Shown one piece after another: positions 9,639-18,271 of a DNA stretch of 64,000 nucleotides. The notes below the pieces were generated by a model. The model was not told the DNA's origin and made no database searches. It worked only from the letters and a program-made list of their open reading frames with translations. How positions within the stretch are numbered: position 1 is the stretch's first letter; each line of letters opens with the position of its first letter. The position numbers and the translations under genes were made by a program. Source of the DNA: Parahoeflea halophila (lineage in GTDB: Bacteria; Pseudomonadota; Alphaproteobacteria; Rhizobiales; Rhizobiaceae); NCBI RefSeq assembly GCF_900220985.1, contig NZ_OCPC01000001.1, positions 248,001 through 312,000 of the forward strand, read 5' to 3'.

Positions 9639-10223
9639 ATGAAAACCCCGGTCAGACGGCACAGGGGCCCGAAACCGAAGCCCGCCAACGACAATTCCAA
9701 CCTCAGAGACCGCCTGCGGGCCGCACGGCCTGCCTGGCGTGACGTTGTCTACGGCGCAATCGCCTGGGGTGTAGCCATGGCGATTTCGGCCCAGGCCTGG
9801 CTCTGGCTTTCCGTCGCAGCCCTGACCAGCCACTACTGGAGCCTGACAGCGCTCGTATTTGCGGGGGCTGCCTGCGCGTGGCCGCCCTGCCTTGCCGCCT
9901 TCCGCTTCATTGCCTTTCGCCGCGCCCGCGAAGCAGCTTTCGCCGCGGCCTTCCTGTGCCTGACGATCTTTACCATTGCGATCACAGCCATGATGTTCGC
10001 CATCATCTACCGCAATTTCTACGCCCAGTGGCATGGAGACGCCTTCACCAGGATCTGGCTGGTGCAGCTGATCTTCACCAGCGCGTCGGCGCTCTACCAG
10101 TTCGCAGTCATGGGAATCCGGCTCTATCTGCCCTTGGGCGTGGTCTTCCTCTTCGCTGCGTCCTGGCTGCTTGCCACACGGCACTCACCGACAAAGGGGC
10201 GGAAAAGCAGCCGGACTGACTAG
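9639..10223 (+). CDS. conserved membrane protein of unknown function
   Basis: 194-residue protein with a basic, proline-rich N-terminal tail (residues 1-35) and about four hydrophobic segments (near 40-60, 68-90, 105-128 and 145-180). No enzyme motif is recognised. The ribosome binding site is weak. It lies alone between the P1 peptidase and purB genes on the same strand; no functional link is evident. Confidence 0.6.
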   Translation: MKTPVRRHRGPKPKPANDNSNLRDRLRAARPAWRDVVYGAIAWGVAMAISAQAWLWLSVAALTSHYWSLTALVFAGAACAWPPCLAAFRFIAFRRAREAAFAAAFLCLTIFTIAITAMMFAIIYRNFYAQWHGDAFTRIWLVQLIFTSASALYQFAVMGIRLYLPLGVVFLFAASWLLATRHSPTKGRKSSRTD

Positions 10224-10301
10224 ACTCTTCCGATCCAAAGTTTGAATCCGGACGGAAATGGTCTAGACCCGCCGCAACGCCAACCTGCTACGGATTTCGC
10301 C

Positions 10302-11630
10302 ATGATACCTCGTTACTCCCGCCCGGAAATGGTCTCTGTCTGGTCGCCGGAATCAAAATTCCGCATCTGGTTCGAGATCGAGGCACACGCATGCGATGCG
10401 CTGGCCGACCTCGGCGTTATCCCGAAGGAGGCAGCCCGGACAATCTGGGACAAGGGCGGCAAGGCCACGTTCGACATCGACCGTATCGACGAAATCGAGC
10501 GCGAAACCAAGCACGACGTCATCGCCTTCCTGACTCACCTGGCCGAGATCGTCGGTCCCGACGCCCGTTTCGTGCACCAGGGCATGACCTCGTCGGACGT
10601 GCTCGACACCTGCTTCAATGTCCAGCTGGTCAGGGCCACCGATCTGTTGCTCGCCGACATGGATGCGCTTCTCGCCGCCATCAAGCGCCGCGCCTACGAG
10701 CACAAAGACACCGTCTGCATCGGCCGCTCGCACGGCATCCATGCCGAGCCGGTGACCTTCGGCCTGAAGATGGCTGAAGCCTATGCCGAGTTCGACCGCT
10801 GCCGCACCCGCCTGCTCAATGCCCGTGCAGAAATCGCCACCTGCGCCATCTCAGGCGCGGTCGGCACCTTTGCCAACATCGATCCGCGCGTTGAAGAACA
10901 TGTCGCCAAGGCCATGGGGCTGACCGCCGAGCCGGTCTCCACCCAGGTCATCCCGCGCGACCGCCACGCGATGTATTTCGCCACCCTCGGTGTCATCGCC
11001 TCTTCGATCGAGCGCGTCGCCACCGAGATCCGCCACCTGCAGCGCACCGAGGTTCTGGAAGCCGAGGAGTATTTTTCCAAGGGTCAGAAGGGCTCGTCGG
11101 CCATGCCGCACAAGCGCAACCCGGTGCTGACGGAGAACCTTACCGGTCTGTCGCGTCTGGTCCGCATGGCAGTCACCCCGGCCATGGAGAACGTTGCCCT
11201 GTGGCACGAGCGCGATATCTCGCACTCCTCGGTCGAGCGCATGATCGGCCCGGACACCACCGTCACGCTGGACTTCGCGCTGGCGCGGCTGACGGGCGTC
11301 ATCGACAAGCTGATGGTCTATCCCGAGCGCATGATCGGCAACATGGACCGTCTCGGCGGGCTGGTGCATTCGCAACGCATCCTGCTGGCGCTGACCCAGG
11401 CCGGTTCCTCGCGCGAGGACGCCTACCGGCTGGTTCAGCGCAACGCCATGAAGGTGTGGAACAGCTACCAGACCTCGGGCGATTCGGAAGTCGACTTCCT
11501 CACCGAGCTTCTCGCCGACGAGGATGTCCGCAAATATCTCGCCGAGACCGAAATCAGGGATCGTTTCGATCTCGGCTATCACACCAAGCATGTCGACACG
11601 ATCTTTGCCCGCGTCTTCGGCGAGAGCTGA
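10302..11630 (+). CDS. purB: adenylosuccinate lyase
   Basis: 442-residue adenylosuccinate lyase of the fumarase/aspartase superfamily. It acts twice in purine synthesis: SAICAR to AICAR, and adenylosuccinate to AMP. The superfamily signature GSSAMPHKRNP is intact, as are the substrate-loop MTSSDVLDT and the RSHGIHAEP histidine segment. The start is the ATG before IPRYSRPEM, matching the family N-terminus, not the longer upstream frame. Other purine genes lie 6 kb downstream but not in the same operon. Confidence 0.96.
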   Translation: MIPRYSRPEMVSVWSPESKFRIWFEIEAHACDALADLGVIPKEAARTIWDKGGKATFDIDRIDEIERETKHDVIAFLTHLAEIVGPDARFVHQGMTSSDVLDTCFNVQLVRATDLLLADMDALLAAIKRRAYEHKDTVCIGRSHGIHAEPVTFGLKMAEAYAEFDRCRTRLLNARAEIATCAISGAVGTFANIDPRVEEHVAKAMGLTAEPVSTQVIPRDRHAMYFATLGVIASSIERVATEIRHLQRTEVLEAEEYFSKGQKGSSAMPHKRNPVLTENLTGLSRLVRMAVTPAMENVALWHERDISHSSVERMIGPDTTVTLDFALARLTGVIDKLMVYPERMIGNMDRLGGLVHSQRILLALTQAGSSREDAYRLVQRNAMKVWNSYQTSGDSEVDFLTELLADEDVRKYLAETEIRDRFDLGYHTKHVDTIFARVFGES

Positions 11631-11651
11631 GAGCATCAACTGAGACAAAAA

Positions 11652-11684
11652 TGACACGCGGTCATGTGAAGTGATTGCGTGTCA
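11652..11684 (+). terminator. possible hairpin downstream of purB
   Basis: Inverted repeat TGACACGC (11652-11659) with GCGTGTCA (11677-11684) and a 17-base loop, shortly after the purB stop. There is no clear T-tract, so a terminator role is only suggested by position. Confidence 0.35.
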
Positions 11685-11764
11685 CTGTCTCGCCCTGCTG
11701 CTGCCCCCGTCTTGCCGTGGTTGCCGCTCAATCTGCTGGTCATCCGTAATCATTGGAGACCCCC

Positions 11765-11998
11765 ATGCAGGATTATCCGCCCCTTGCCGGCAATGGCAGT
11801 CAGGACCGCCGCGACAACGGCCTCGAACCACATCATCCCCACGACACCGGCTTCACCCTTTGGATCGCCGCCGCAAGCGTCGTCATTTCGCTCGGCGTCC
11901 TGCTGATTTTCACCCAAGGTCATTTGAAAAACGGAGGCGCCCCTTTTGTCATCACGCCCCCGGCGCAGATCAGTTCCTACCCGGCGACGGATCGCTGA
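11765..11998 (+). CDS. small single-helix membrane protein
   Basis: 77-residue hypothetical protein with one membrane segment (about residues 30-50, LWIAAASVVISLGVLLIF) between a polar, histidine-containing N-terminus and a short C-terminal tail. A GGAG site six bases before the ATG supports this start. No family is recognised. It lies alone downstream of purB. Confidence 0.6.
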   Translation: MQDYPPLAGNGSQDRRDNGLEPHHPHDTGFTLWIAAASVVISLGVLLIFTQGHLKNGGAPFVITPPAQISSYPATDR

Positions 11999-12140
11999 CG
12001 CGGCCCGCGGCAGGCACGTGAGCCTCACGCCGGCGCAGTCGGCAAGATTCAGCACGCCGAGACCAAAATAGAGCTACAAGCGTGCCCTCGGACCGTTTCT
12101 CCCGGTTGACATTTATCAGCGCTTTGCCCAACTCGGCATC

Positions 12141-12695
12141 ATGAAAGTAGCAGAATCCGATATTCTCATCGTTCCCGGATACAAGAATTCCGGCCCCGAG
12201 CACTGGCAGACCCGTTGGCAGGCCCGGCTGTCGACCGCACGTCGTGTCGAACAGGACGCCTGGACCAAACCGGTGCGTGAAGACTGGACGGCGCGCTTCG
12301 CTGAAGCTGTCAACGAAGCTGAGAAACCGGTTGTCGTCATCGCCCATTCACTTGGCGTGGCCACCGCGCTGCAGGCCCTGCCGCGGCTTGAAAACAGGAT
12401 TGCCGGAGCGTTCTTTGTCGCGCCACCGGAAGTCAACAATCCGAACATCCGCCCCAAGCACCTCATGACCTTCGGCCCCTACCCTGAGCAGCCGCTGGAA
12501 TTTCCCTCCATCGTTGTGGCGAGCCGCAATGATCCCTTCGGTTCTTTCGACCACGCAGGCGACATGGCCAACGCCTGGGGATCGATGCTGATCGACGCCG
12601 GCGAAGCAGGTCATATCGATCCTGACTCAGGCCATGGCCCGTGGCCCGAAGGCATCATGGTCTTCGCCAACTTCCTCTCTCGCCTCAAACCTTGA
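12141..12695 (+). CDS. RBBP9/YdeN-type alpha/beta hydrolase
   Basis: 184-residue small serine hydrolase of the RBBP9/YdeN family. The N-terminal VPGYKNSGPEHWQTRW is a family mark, the nucleophile is Ser70 in AHSLGV, an acid lies in the SRNDPFGSF segment, and the catalytic histidine is in AGHIDPDSGHG. No signal peptide is seen. The natural substrate of bacterial members is unknown. The gene ends just before a bidirectional terminator shared with the convergent stress cluster. Confidence 0.85.
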   Translation: MKVAESDILIVPGYKNSGPEHWQTRWQARLSTARRVEQDAWTKPVREDWTARFAEAVNEAEKPVVVIAHSLGVATALQALPRLENRIAGAFFVAPPEVNNPNIRPKHLMTFGPYPEQPLEFPSIVVASRNDPFGSFDHAGDMANAWGSMLIDAGEAGHIDPDSGHGPWPEGIMVFANFLSRLKP

Positions 12696-12741
12696 TCGCT
12701 TCCCGGGCCAGCTTTTGAGGTTCTGTTCGCGATGATGACAC

Positions 12742-12774
12742 AAAAACGCCCGAACCGCGGTCCGGGCGTTTGTT
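12742..12774. terminator. bidirectional terminator
   Basis: Stem AAACGCCCG (12744-12752) with CGGGCGTTT (12763-12771) around a 10-base loop, with A/T runs on both sides. It separates the convergent hydrolase (+) and DUF3618 (-) genes and can serve both. Confidence 0.8.
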
Positions 12775-12821
12775 ACTGATCGTTTGTTGGCGCCGGGTGA
12801 GCGCCACACCGGGCAACCCGG

Positions 12822-13892
12822 TCAGTTGCTGCCGGATTTGGGCTGCCCCAGCTTCTGCTTCGAGGCTTCCTCTTTTGCCGCACTTGCAACGCGTTTCCCG
12901 GATGATTTCGCCTTGCTGACAGCCGCCTCGGCCGCGGTCTTGTCTCCCGGGGCCTTGCTGTCAGCCTTGGCCTTTTCTTCGCGAGCGACGGTCTTGGCCT
13001 CCGTAGCTGCTTTCTTGACCACCTTCTCGGCCTTTTCGGCTTCCTCTCGGAACACCCGCTCTGCTTCTGCAAAGAGCCTGTCCGAATGCGCGCCAGCCGC
13101 GTCGTCCTCGGTCCTGGTGCGCGGTGCAAGTGCGCCAATGGCGGCGCCGACAGCAAGTGCCAGAGCTCCTGCGACAAGCGGCTGACTGTTGAAGAAATCA
13201 ACTGCCTCTGATTTGCCGCGCCGCGCTGCGTCTTCGACCCGTTCCTGCGCCTGCTGGGCCCGCTCGCGGGCGGCGACAACCTTTTGCCGCGCAGACTCGG
13301 AAAGATTTTCAGTACCTTCGTATAGACGCCGGCGCAAATCCTCAGCCGAAGCGCGGGTCCGGCGGGCATAGGCCGAGGCGCTATCGGCGTAATTGGACGC
13401 TGTGGATTGCGCCCGGTCCCACCGGTCAGAAGCTGCCCGCTTGGCGTCGGACGCAGCGCCGGAAACCGTATCGGCCGCATCGCTGAGCCTTGAAGACGCG
13501 GAGTTGCTCGCCCCTCCGGCGGAGCCGTAGTCGCCGACGGTACTGTGCCTGCCGTAAGCCGCCGTCCGGTCTTCGCCAAACGGAGAGGTGTCCAGTGGCC
13601 GCGACGTGGTGCGGCTGCTCAAGGAGGCCTCGTCATGCCTGCGGTTTTCGCCATAGATCATCCAGGCGAGCCCAATACCCGTCAAGGCCAGGGCGATCGG
13701 ATTGCTTTTCACCGATCTGCTGATCGAGCTACCAAATTCGCCGCCGTGGCGGGACACCTGGTCGGAAGCCTGCCGGAAGATGCCCTCGAGCGAGAACTGG
13801 CTCTGAAGCGCGTCAAGAGACCTTGAAAGTTGCGCGCGCTCGCGCTCGATGTCGCGTTCGATTTCCTGAACGTTTCTGGAATTATTTGTCAT
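12822..13892 (-). CDS. DUF3618 protein with long alanine-rich helical tail
   Basis: 356-residue protein. The N-terminal 45 residues match DUF3618 (EIERDIERERAQLSRSLDALQSQF), followed by a short hydrophobic segment near 68-80 and a second near 235-255 (ALALAVGAAIGAL). The central and C-terminal parts are Ala/Lys/Glu-rich amphipathic helix similar to LEA or apolipoprotein-like sequences. The start overlaps the end of the DUF1469 gene by 11 bases. DUF3618 genes commonly follow holin-like DUF1469 genes in alphaproteobacteria; an envelope stress role is inferred. Confidence 0.8.
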   Translation of the reverse strand: MTNNSRNVQEIERDIERERAQLSRSLDALQSQFSLEGIFRQASDQVSRHGGEFGSSISRSVKSNPIALALTGIGLAWMIYGENRRHDEASLSSRTTSRPLDTSPFGEDRTAAYGRHSTVGDYGSAGGASNSASSRLSDAADTVSGAASDAKRAASDRWDRAQSTASNYADSASAYARRTRASAEDLRRRLYEGTENLSESARQKVVAARERAQQAQERVEDAARRGKSEAVDFFNSQPLVAGALALAVGAAIGALAPRTRTEDDAAGAHSDRLFAEAERVFREEAEKAEKVVKKAATEAKTVAREEKAKADSKAPGDKTAAEAAVSKAKSSGKRVASAAKEEASKQKLGQPKSGSN

Positions 13893-14283
13893 GGTAGCTC
13901 TCCTTCACGGCATCGACATCGCGCCGCAGGTTGCGGCCTGCCCGCGTGGGGGCAATGCTGGCAGGTTTGAGATCGTTCAGGCCCTTGTAAGTCAGCGCGA
14001 AAGCGATCAGCGCAAAACCGACCCCGACGAGCAAGGCAGCCCAGCCGCTTGCCATGCCGGCGTCTGTCAGCGCGGCAACCAAAGCGGCTGCAAGGACGTT
14101 AAGCGAGGTGAGAGCAATAACCACACCTCCGACGATCAAGCCGACCGCAGTCGCCGCTGCTTTGAGATTTTCGGAAATCTCGGCGCGGGCAAGATCGACT
14201 TCACCGCGAATGAGATTGGTGGCATGCGTCAGGACGTCGGAGAAAAGCCCTTTGGCGCCCGACATTGTGCTGTGTTCGGTCAT
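13882..14283 (-). CDS. holin-like DUF1469 family protein (YqjE type)
   Basis: 133-residue protein with a polar N-terminal helix (LIRGEVDLARAEISENLK), two strongly hydrophobic segments near residues 46-70 and 80-100, and a basic C-terminus. This is the DUF1469 'phage holin superfamily III' pattern, which in proteobacteria is a host envelope protein next to DUF3618, not a phage gene. One base is shared with the stop of the preceding gene, and the DUF3618 gene overlaps its 3' end, so all three are probably co-translated. Confidence 0.8.
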   Translation of the reverse strand: MTEHSTMSGAKGLFSDVLTHATNLIRGEVDLARAEISENLKAAATAVGLIVGGVVIALTSLNVLAAALVAALTDAGMASGWAALLVGVGFALIAFALTYKGLNDLKPASIAPTRAGRNLRRDVDAVKESYHDK

Positions 14284-14804
14284 TATTTTGTCTCCGATCT
14301 GCGTGTTGAGGTCGGGGCGCTGCCAGAAACTGGCTGCGCGCTCGACGCCGTAGCGGTCGGCGAAGCCGGTGTAGTCGCCGCCGGATAGCTTGGCGTCGTG
14401 GATGGCTGGCGGTCGTGGTCTCGGGACTCAGACGCCTTGGCGAACCGGCTGGCAACAAAGCCGAGAAGAGCTGCTCCGCCGAGGAAGACCGCAGGGTTAC
14501 TGCGTGCAAAGCCCTGAACGTCTGTCACGACTTCGGACATGTCTTTGTTGCGGACCGTGTCTGCGGCACCCGAGATCCCGTCGGCGATCTGATTGAGCAG
14601 CTTTGCCTGCAGGGTGCCCGTGTCAAATTCGCCCGACGCGCCATGGAGCGCGCTGGCAACGTTCGACATCTCGTCTGCCACCCGCGACTTTGCCTCATCG
14701 CTCTGGTGTCTGGCTTCGCTTTTCAGCTTTTCGCCGGTTTCTGAAATTTTCTGTTTAATGTTGTCGGTGGCGTTTGCCATCGTCTCTGATTTGGAGCTTG
14801 TCAT
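14283..14804 (-). CDS. nutrient deprivation-induced-type helical protein
   Basis: 173-residue protein resembling rhizobial proteins annotated as nutrient deprivation-induced. The N-terminal 90 residues are charged amphipathic helix (TDNIKQKISETGEKLKSEA), a hydrophobic stretch lies near 107-122 (NPAVFLGGAALLGFVASRF), and the C-terminal 45 residues are Ser/Thr/Pro/Ala-rich and probably disordered. An AGAAGGAGA ribosome binding site precedes the ATG. It sits between the 22-residue peptide and the holin-like gene. Confidence 0.72.
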   Translation of the reverse strand: MTSSKSETMANATDNIKQKISETGEKLKSEARHQSDEAKSRVADEMSNVASALHGASGEFDTGTLQAKLLNQIADGISGAADTVRNKDMSEVVTDVQGFARSNPAVFLGGAALLGFVASRFAKASESRDHDRQPSTTPSYPAATTPASPTATASSAQPVSGSAPTSTRRSETK

Positions 14805-14819
14805 TGGCGTCTCTCCTTC

Positions 14820-14888
14820 TTAAGCCAGCAGGCCCAGCACAAAGAGCACAACAACCACGAGCCCGATGGTGTAAAATATGCTGTTCAT
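14820..14888 (-). CDS. 22-residue membrane micropeptide
   Basis: Encodes MNSIFYTIGLVVVVLFVLGL plus two residues: a single hydrophobic helix with a polar N-terminus. The ribosome binding site AAAGGAGA, ideally spaced before the ATG, supports translation. Similar very short one-helix peptides occur in rhizobial genomes, usually ending in a Gly-Leu-Arg tail. Its stop is 15 bases before the ATG of the next gene in the stress cluster, so it would be the first cistron of that operon. Confidence 0.68.
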   Translation of the reverse strand: MNSIFYTIGLVVVVLFVLGLLA

Positions 14889-15068
14889 TGCCGTCTCCTT
14901 TATTACGGGAGTTCAACAACGCTCAATTCATAAAGTTCCGCGGAAATGAGGATTTTTGTTCAGGGCCGTTCCTGAACCGCAGCGCAGAGCACCCGGCCCA
15001 TGCGCATCCCGCATTAGCCGCGAGCATTCTATGCTCGCAATAATCTTTCCTCGGAGGGCCGAAAAGCT

Positions 15069-15830
15069 TTAACCCTTCGCCTTTTCCAGCATCACCGCAG
15101 CACCGGCCGCGATGATCCCCGGGTCGGTGTTCAGGGCCGCCAAGCGGTAGCCCATCTTGCCAAAGCGCGGAACGTCGGCAGGATCGACGGCAAAGATGGC
15201 GGCGAATTTTCCCGCCTTGCGGGCCTTCTGGGCTATTTCCGCGATCACGCCCTGCAGCTCTTCATTGTGCGGGTCGACATGAGCGCCGCCCGACCAGGAG
15301 ATCGACAGGTCCGACGGCCCGACAAACACACCGTCGATGCCGTCGGTTGCGAGAATGCCGTCGAGCGCAGCGAAAGCCGCCCTTGTCTCGATCATCGCCA
15401 GCGACACCGTCCTGGTGTTAGCCGAGCGGAAATAGCTCTCAGGCGTGTAGGACGTATGCATCTGTAGCGCCTTCACCGGCCCCCAGGAGCGCTCACCCAT
15501 CGGCGGATATTTCATCGCGGCCGCAAACGCCCTGGCGTCCTGCACCGAATTGATCATTGGCGCAATCACCGCCTCGAATCCCATATCGAGTGCCCGGCTG
15601 GCCAGATCATTGCGGCCAACCGGAACCCGCAGGATTGCAGGTTTGCTCGCCGTGATGATTGCCCGCGCCGCGGCAAATGCCGTCGTCTCGGTGTGCGCCC
15701 CATGCTGCATGTCGACGGTCACCGTATCGAAAGCACAGCGCGCCAGTGCCGCCGCCATCTCCACCGATGGCGAGGTCGACCACGCCGTCATCAGCATCTC
15801 TTCCTGATCCAGTCTGTCGCGCAACTGCAT
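15069..15830 (-). CDS. HpcH/HpaI-type aldolase
   Basis: 253-residue class II aldolase of the HpcH/HpaI family (2-dehydro-3-deoxyglucarate or 4-hydroxy-2-oxoheptanedioate aldolase type). Family residues visible are VTVDMQHG near residue 37, the arginine in ILRVPVGRND, the metal-binding Glu in MIETRAAF and FVGPSDLSIS. The start is at MQLRDRLDQ, after a GAGGGGGAAGG site; the longer upstream frame is not family-like. The physiological substrate cannot be told from the neighbours, since DUF1476 upstream is unrelated. Confidence 0.88.
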   Translation of the reverse strand: MQLRDRLDQEEMLMTAWSTSPSVEMAAALARCAFDTVTVDMQHGAHTETTAFAAARAIITASKPAILRVPVGRNDLASRALDMGFEAVIAPMINSVQDARAFAAAMKYPPMGERSWGPVKALQMHTSYTPESYFRSANTRTVSLAMIETRAAFAALDGILATDGIDGVFVGPSDLSISWSGGAHVDPHNEELQGVIAEIAQKARKAGKFAAIFAVDPADVPRFGKMGYRLAALNTDPGIIAAGAAVMLEKAKG

Positions 15831-15888
15831 GGCCTTCCCCCTCGAATCAACGCATCGCCCGCCAAAGGCGCTCTGCACCCTCAATCCA

Positions 15889-15920
15889 ACAAAAAACCGC
15901 CCCCGGCAAGCCGAGGGCGG
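15889..15920 (-). terminator. terminator of the DUF1476 gene
   Basis: Stem CCGCCC (15897-15902) with GGGCGG (15915-15920), extended inward by CGGC/GCCG. On the minus strand it is followed by TTTTTT, giving a rho-independent terminator downstream of the ATPase inhibitor gene. Confidence 0.8.
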
Positions 15921-15938
15921 GATCGATTGTTTCAGTCT

Positions 15939-15980
15939 GCCCGGATCAGTTGGCCCGGATCAGCTGGCCCGGATCAGCTA
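15939..15980. repeat. three tandem 14-bp repeats over a stop codon
   Basis: Three head-to-tail copies of GCCCGGATCAGYTG at 15939-15952, 15953-15966 and 15967-15980 (the last ends TA). The minus-strand DUF1476 stop codon (TCA at 15974-15976) lies in the third unit. Confidence 0.85.
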
Positions 15981-16294
15981 GCTTGAATCTGCTCGACGGC
16001 AACGACCAGCAGTTCCTGCATCTTGCGGCGCAGCTGATGGTCGGACTGGTTGACACCACCATTGTCGAAATCGGCACGCACCTTGCGGAACACGTCGTGA
16101 TCGCCAGCTTCCTCGATATCGGCCATGACAACCTCCTTGGCATAGGCTTCGGCTTCCTCACCGGTCTTGCCAAGCAATTCTGCAGCCCACAGGCCGAGCA
16201 TCTTGTTGCGGCGGGCTTCGGCTTTGAACTTCAGCTCCTCGTCATGGGCAAACTTGTTCTCAAATGCGTTTTCGCGGTCTTTCATATCGCTCAT
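15974..16294 (-). CDS. F1F0-ATPase inhibitor zeta subunit (DUF1476)
   Basis: 106-residue protein of DUF1476. The Paracoccus denitrificans member is the zeta subunit, which blocks ATP hydrolysis by F1F0-ATP synthase through its N-terminal helix. The family-typical KDRENAFENKFAHDEELKFKAEARRNK segment and the acidic-helical remainder are present and full length. The gene is single and divergent from purC. The last codons lie within the tandem repeat, so C-terminal length may vary between strains. Confidence 0.9.
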   Translation of the reverse strand: MSDMKDRENAFENKFAHDEELKFKAEARRNKMLGLWAAELLGKTGEEAEAYAKEVVMADIEEAGDHDVFRKVRADFDNGGVNQSDHQLRRKMQELLVVAVEQIQAS

Positions 16295-16517
16295 GAGCTG
16301 GCTCCCGGCGTGAATCGATTATACCCTATATGTGGGTTCACTCCATAAAACAAAAGACCGCCGAAAGTGCAATGCAAACCGGTCTCCAACCGTGCAATTC
16401 GGGGGACATTGCCGACAACAGCGTTGTGAAAGCCTGGACAATCCGCTAAAGCACGGCTCAAAATCCCCAAGCCGAGTTGCCGCGGCTTCAGCCGGCACAT
16501 TTAGACAGAGATGCTCC

Positions 16518-17282
16518 ATGACCCGTCGCCGCCGTATCTACGAAGGCAAGGCCAAGATTCTGTATGAAGGCCCTGAACCAGGCACGCTGATCCAGTTCTT
16601 CAAGGATGACGCCACCGCGTTCAACAAGAAGAAGCATGACGTGGTCGACGGCAAGGGCGTTCTCAACAACCGCATTTCCGAGTACATCTTCACGCATCTC
16701 AACCGGATCGGCATCCCGACCCACTTCATCAAACGCGTCAACATGCGCGAGCAGTTGATCAAGGAAGTCGAAATCATTCCGCTCGAGGTCGTGGTGCGGA
16801 ACATCGCCGCCGGGTCGCTGGCAAAGCGTCTCGGTATCGAGGAAGGCACCGTCCTGCCCCGCTCCATCATCGAATTCTACTACAAGGCTGATGCGCTGGA
16901 TGACCCGATGGTCTCGGAAGAGCATGTGACGGCTTTCGGCTGGGCCAGCCCGCAGGAAATCGACGACATCATGGCGCTCGCCATCCGCGTCAACGACTTC
17001 CTGTCCGGTCTGTTTCTGGGTGTCGGCATCCAGCTCGTCGATTTCAAGATCGAATGCGGCCGCCTATTCGAGGGCGACATGATGCGCATCGTCGTTGCCG
17101 ACGAGATCTCGCCCGATTCCTGCCGCCTGTGGGATATCAACACCAGCGAGAAATTCGACAAGGACGTGTTCCGGCGCGACCTCGGCAACCTGGTCGAAGC
17201 CTATCAGGAAGTTGCCCGCCGCCTCGGCATCATGAACGAGAACGAACCCAACCGCCCCACCGGGCCGGTTCTGGTCAAGTAA
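16518..17282 (+). CDS. purC: phosphoribosylaminoimidazole-succinocarboxamide synthase
   Basis: 254-residue SAICAR synthetase, joining aspartate to CAIR with ATP in purine synthesis. Visible are the N-terminal [12 protein letters not shown] nucleotide-binding motif, [18 protein letters not shown] and the [10 protein letters not shown] metal and phosphate segment. The start is the in-frame ATG before [10 protein letters not shown]. purS follows 18 bases later, and purQ after that, forming the purCSQ operon. The adjacent upstream 220 bases divergent to DUF1476 should hold the promoter. Confidence 0.96.
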   Translation: MTRRRRIYEGKAKILYEGPEPGTLIQFFKDDATAFNKKKHDVVDGKGVLNNRISEYIFTHLNRIGIPTHFIKRVNMREQLIKEVEIIPLEVVVRNIAAGSLAKRLGIEEGTVLPRSIIEFYYKADALDDPMVSEEHVTAFGWASPQEIDDIMALAIRVNDFLSGLFLGVGIQLVDFKIECGRLFEGDMMRIVVADEISPDSCRLWDINTSEKFDKDVFRRDLGNLVEAYQEVARRLGIMNENEPNRPTGPVLVK

Positions 17283-17300
17283 GCGTCGGGAGCTCATAAA

Positions 17301-17543
17301 ATGATCAAGGCACGCGTCACCGTCACGCTGAAAAACGGCGTCCTCGACCCGCAGGGCAAGGCCATCGAGCACGCGCTCGGCGGCCTCGGTTTCTCCGGCG
17401 TCAATTCCATCCGCCAGGGCAAGGTCTTCGACGTGGTTCTCGAAACCTCGGACCGCGCTGTCGCCGAAGCCGAACTCAAGGCCATGGGCGAGAAGCTCCT
17501 CGCCAACACGGTGATCGAGGATTTTTCGGTCGAGGTGATCTGA
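17301..17543 (+). CDS. purS: phosphoribosylformylglycinamidine synthase subunit PurS
   Basis: 80-residue PurS, the small subunit that bridges PurQ and PurL in the three-part FGAM synthase. N-terminal KARVTVTLKNGVLDPQGKA and the central GFSGVNSIRQGKVFDV are family marks. It is full length and three bases from purQ, as usual in alphaproteobacteria. Confidence 0.96.
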   Translation: MIKARVTVTLKNGVLDPQGKAIEHALGGLGFSGVNSIRQGKVFDVVLETSDRAVAEAELKAMGEKLLANTVIEDFSVEVI

Positions 17544-17546
17544 GTC

Positions 17547-18221
17547 ATGAAAGCCGCCGTCATTCTGCTCCCCGGGCTCAACCGCGACCGCGACATGATC
17601 GCGGCATTGACCCATGTCTCGGGTCAGGCCCCGCTCACCATCTGGCAGACGGAAACCTCCATTCCCGATGATATCGAGCTGATCGTCATCCCGGGCGGCT
17701 TTTCCTATGGCGACTATTTACGCTGCGGTGCGATAGCCGCACGCATGCCGGTCATGCAGGCGGTGCGCGAGAAGGCCGAAAAAGGCACCCGCGTCATCGG
17801 CGTCTGCAACGGCTTCCAGATCCTGCTCGAGGCGGGACTGCTGCCAGGCGCGCTGATGCGCAATGCCTCACTCAAATTTGTCTGCCGCGAAGTCCGGCTC
17901 GAAGTTGCAAATGCATCTACGGTGTTTACCCGGGGCTACACCCAGGGCCAGATCCTGCGCTGCCCGGTCGCCCATCACGACGGCAACTATTTCACCGATG
18001 CCGACACGCTGGCCGATCTCGAGGCCAACAATCAGGTTGCGTTCCGTTACACCGCCGAAACCAACCCGAACGGCTCGCTCAACAACATCGCCGGCATCGT
18101 CAACAGGGCTGGCAATGTGCTGGGCATGATGCCGCATCCGGAAAACCTGATCGAAGCGGCCCATGGCGGCTCCGATGGCCGCGCCCTGTTCGAATCCGCC
18201 CTCGGACTTGTTGACGCCTGA
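17547..18221 (+). CDS. purQ: phosphoribosylformylglycinamidine synthase subunit PurQ
   Basis: 224-residue glutaminase subunit of FGAM synthase; it releases ammonia from glutamine for PurL. It is a class I amidotransferase: nucleophile cysteine in [19 protein letters not shown] and the catalytic His/Glu pair in [10 protein letters not shown]. The purL partner is not next in line but about 2.7 kb downstream, beyond three unrelated genes. Confidence 0.96.
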   Translation: MKAAVILLPGLNRDRDMIAALTHVSGQAPLTIWQTETSIPDDIELIVIPGGFSYGDYLRCGAIAARMPVMQAVREKAEKGTRVIGVCNGFQILLEAGLLPGALMRNASLKFVCREVRLEVANASTVFTRGYTQGQILRCPVAHHDGNYFTDADTLADLEANNQVAFRYTAETNPNGSLNNIAGIVNRAGNVLGMMPHPENLIEAAHGGSDGRALFESALGLVDA

Positions 18222-18271
18222 TCCGGTGTGCTAAAGATTCCGTCGACCATGCAGGTAGGCGGAGTCGGCCC

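Noticed and set aside
13882-14283. Prophage holin
   Set aside because: DUF1469 proteins are annotated as phage holin family, but the neighbours are host stress genes and no phage genes are present.
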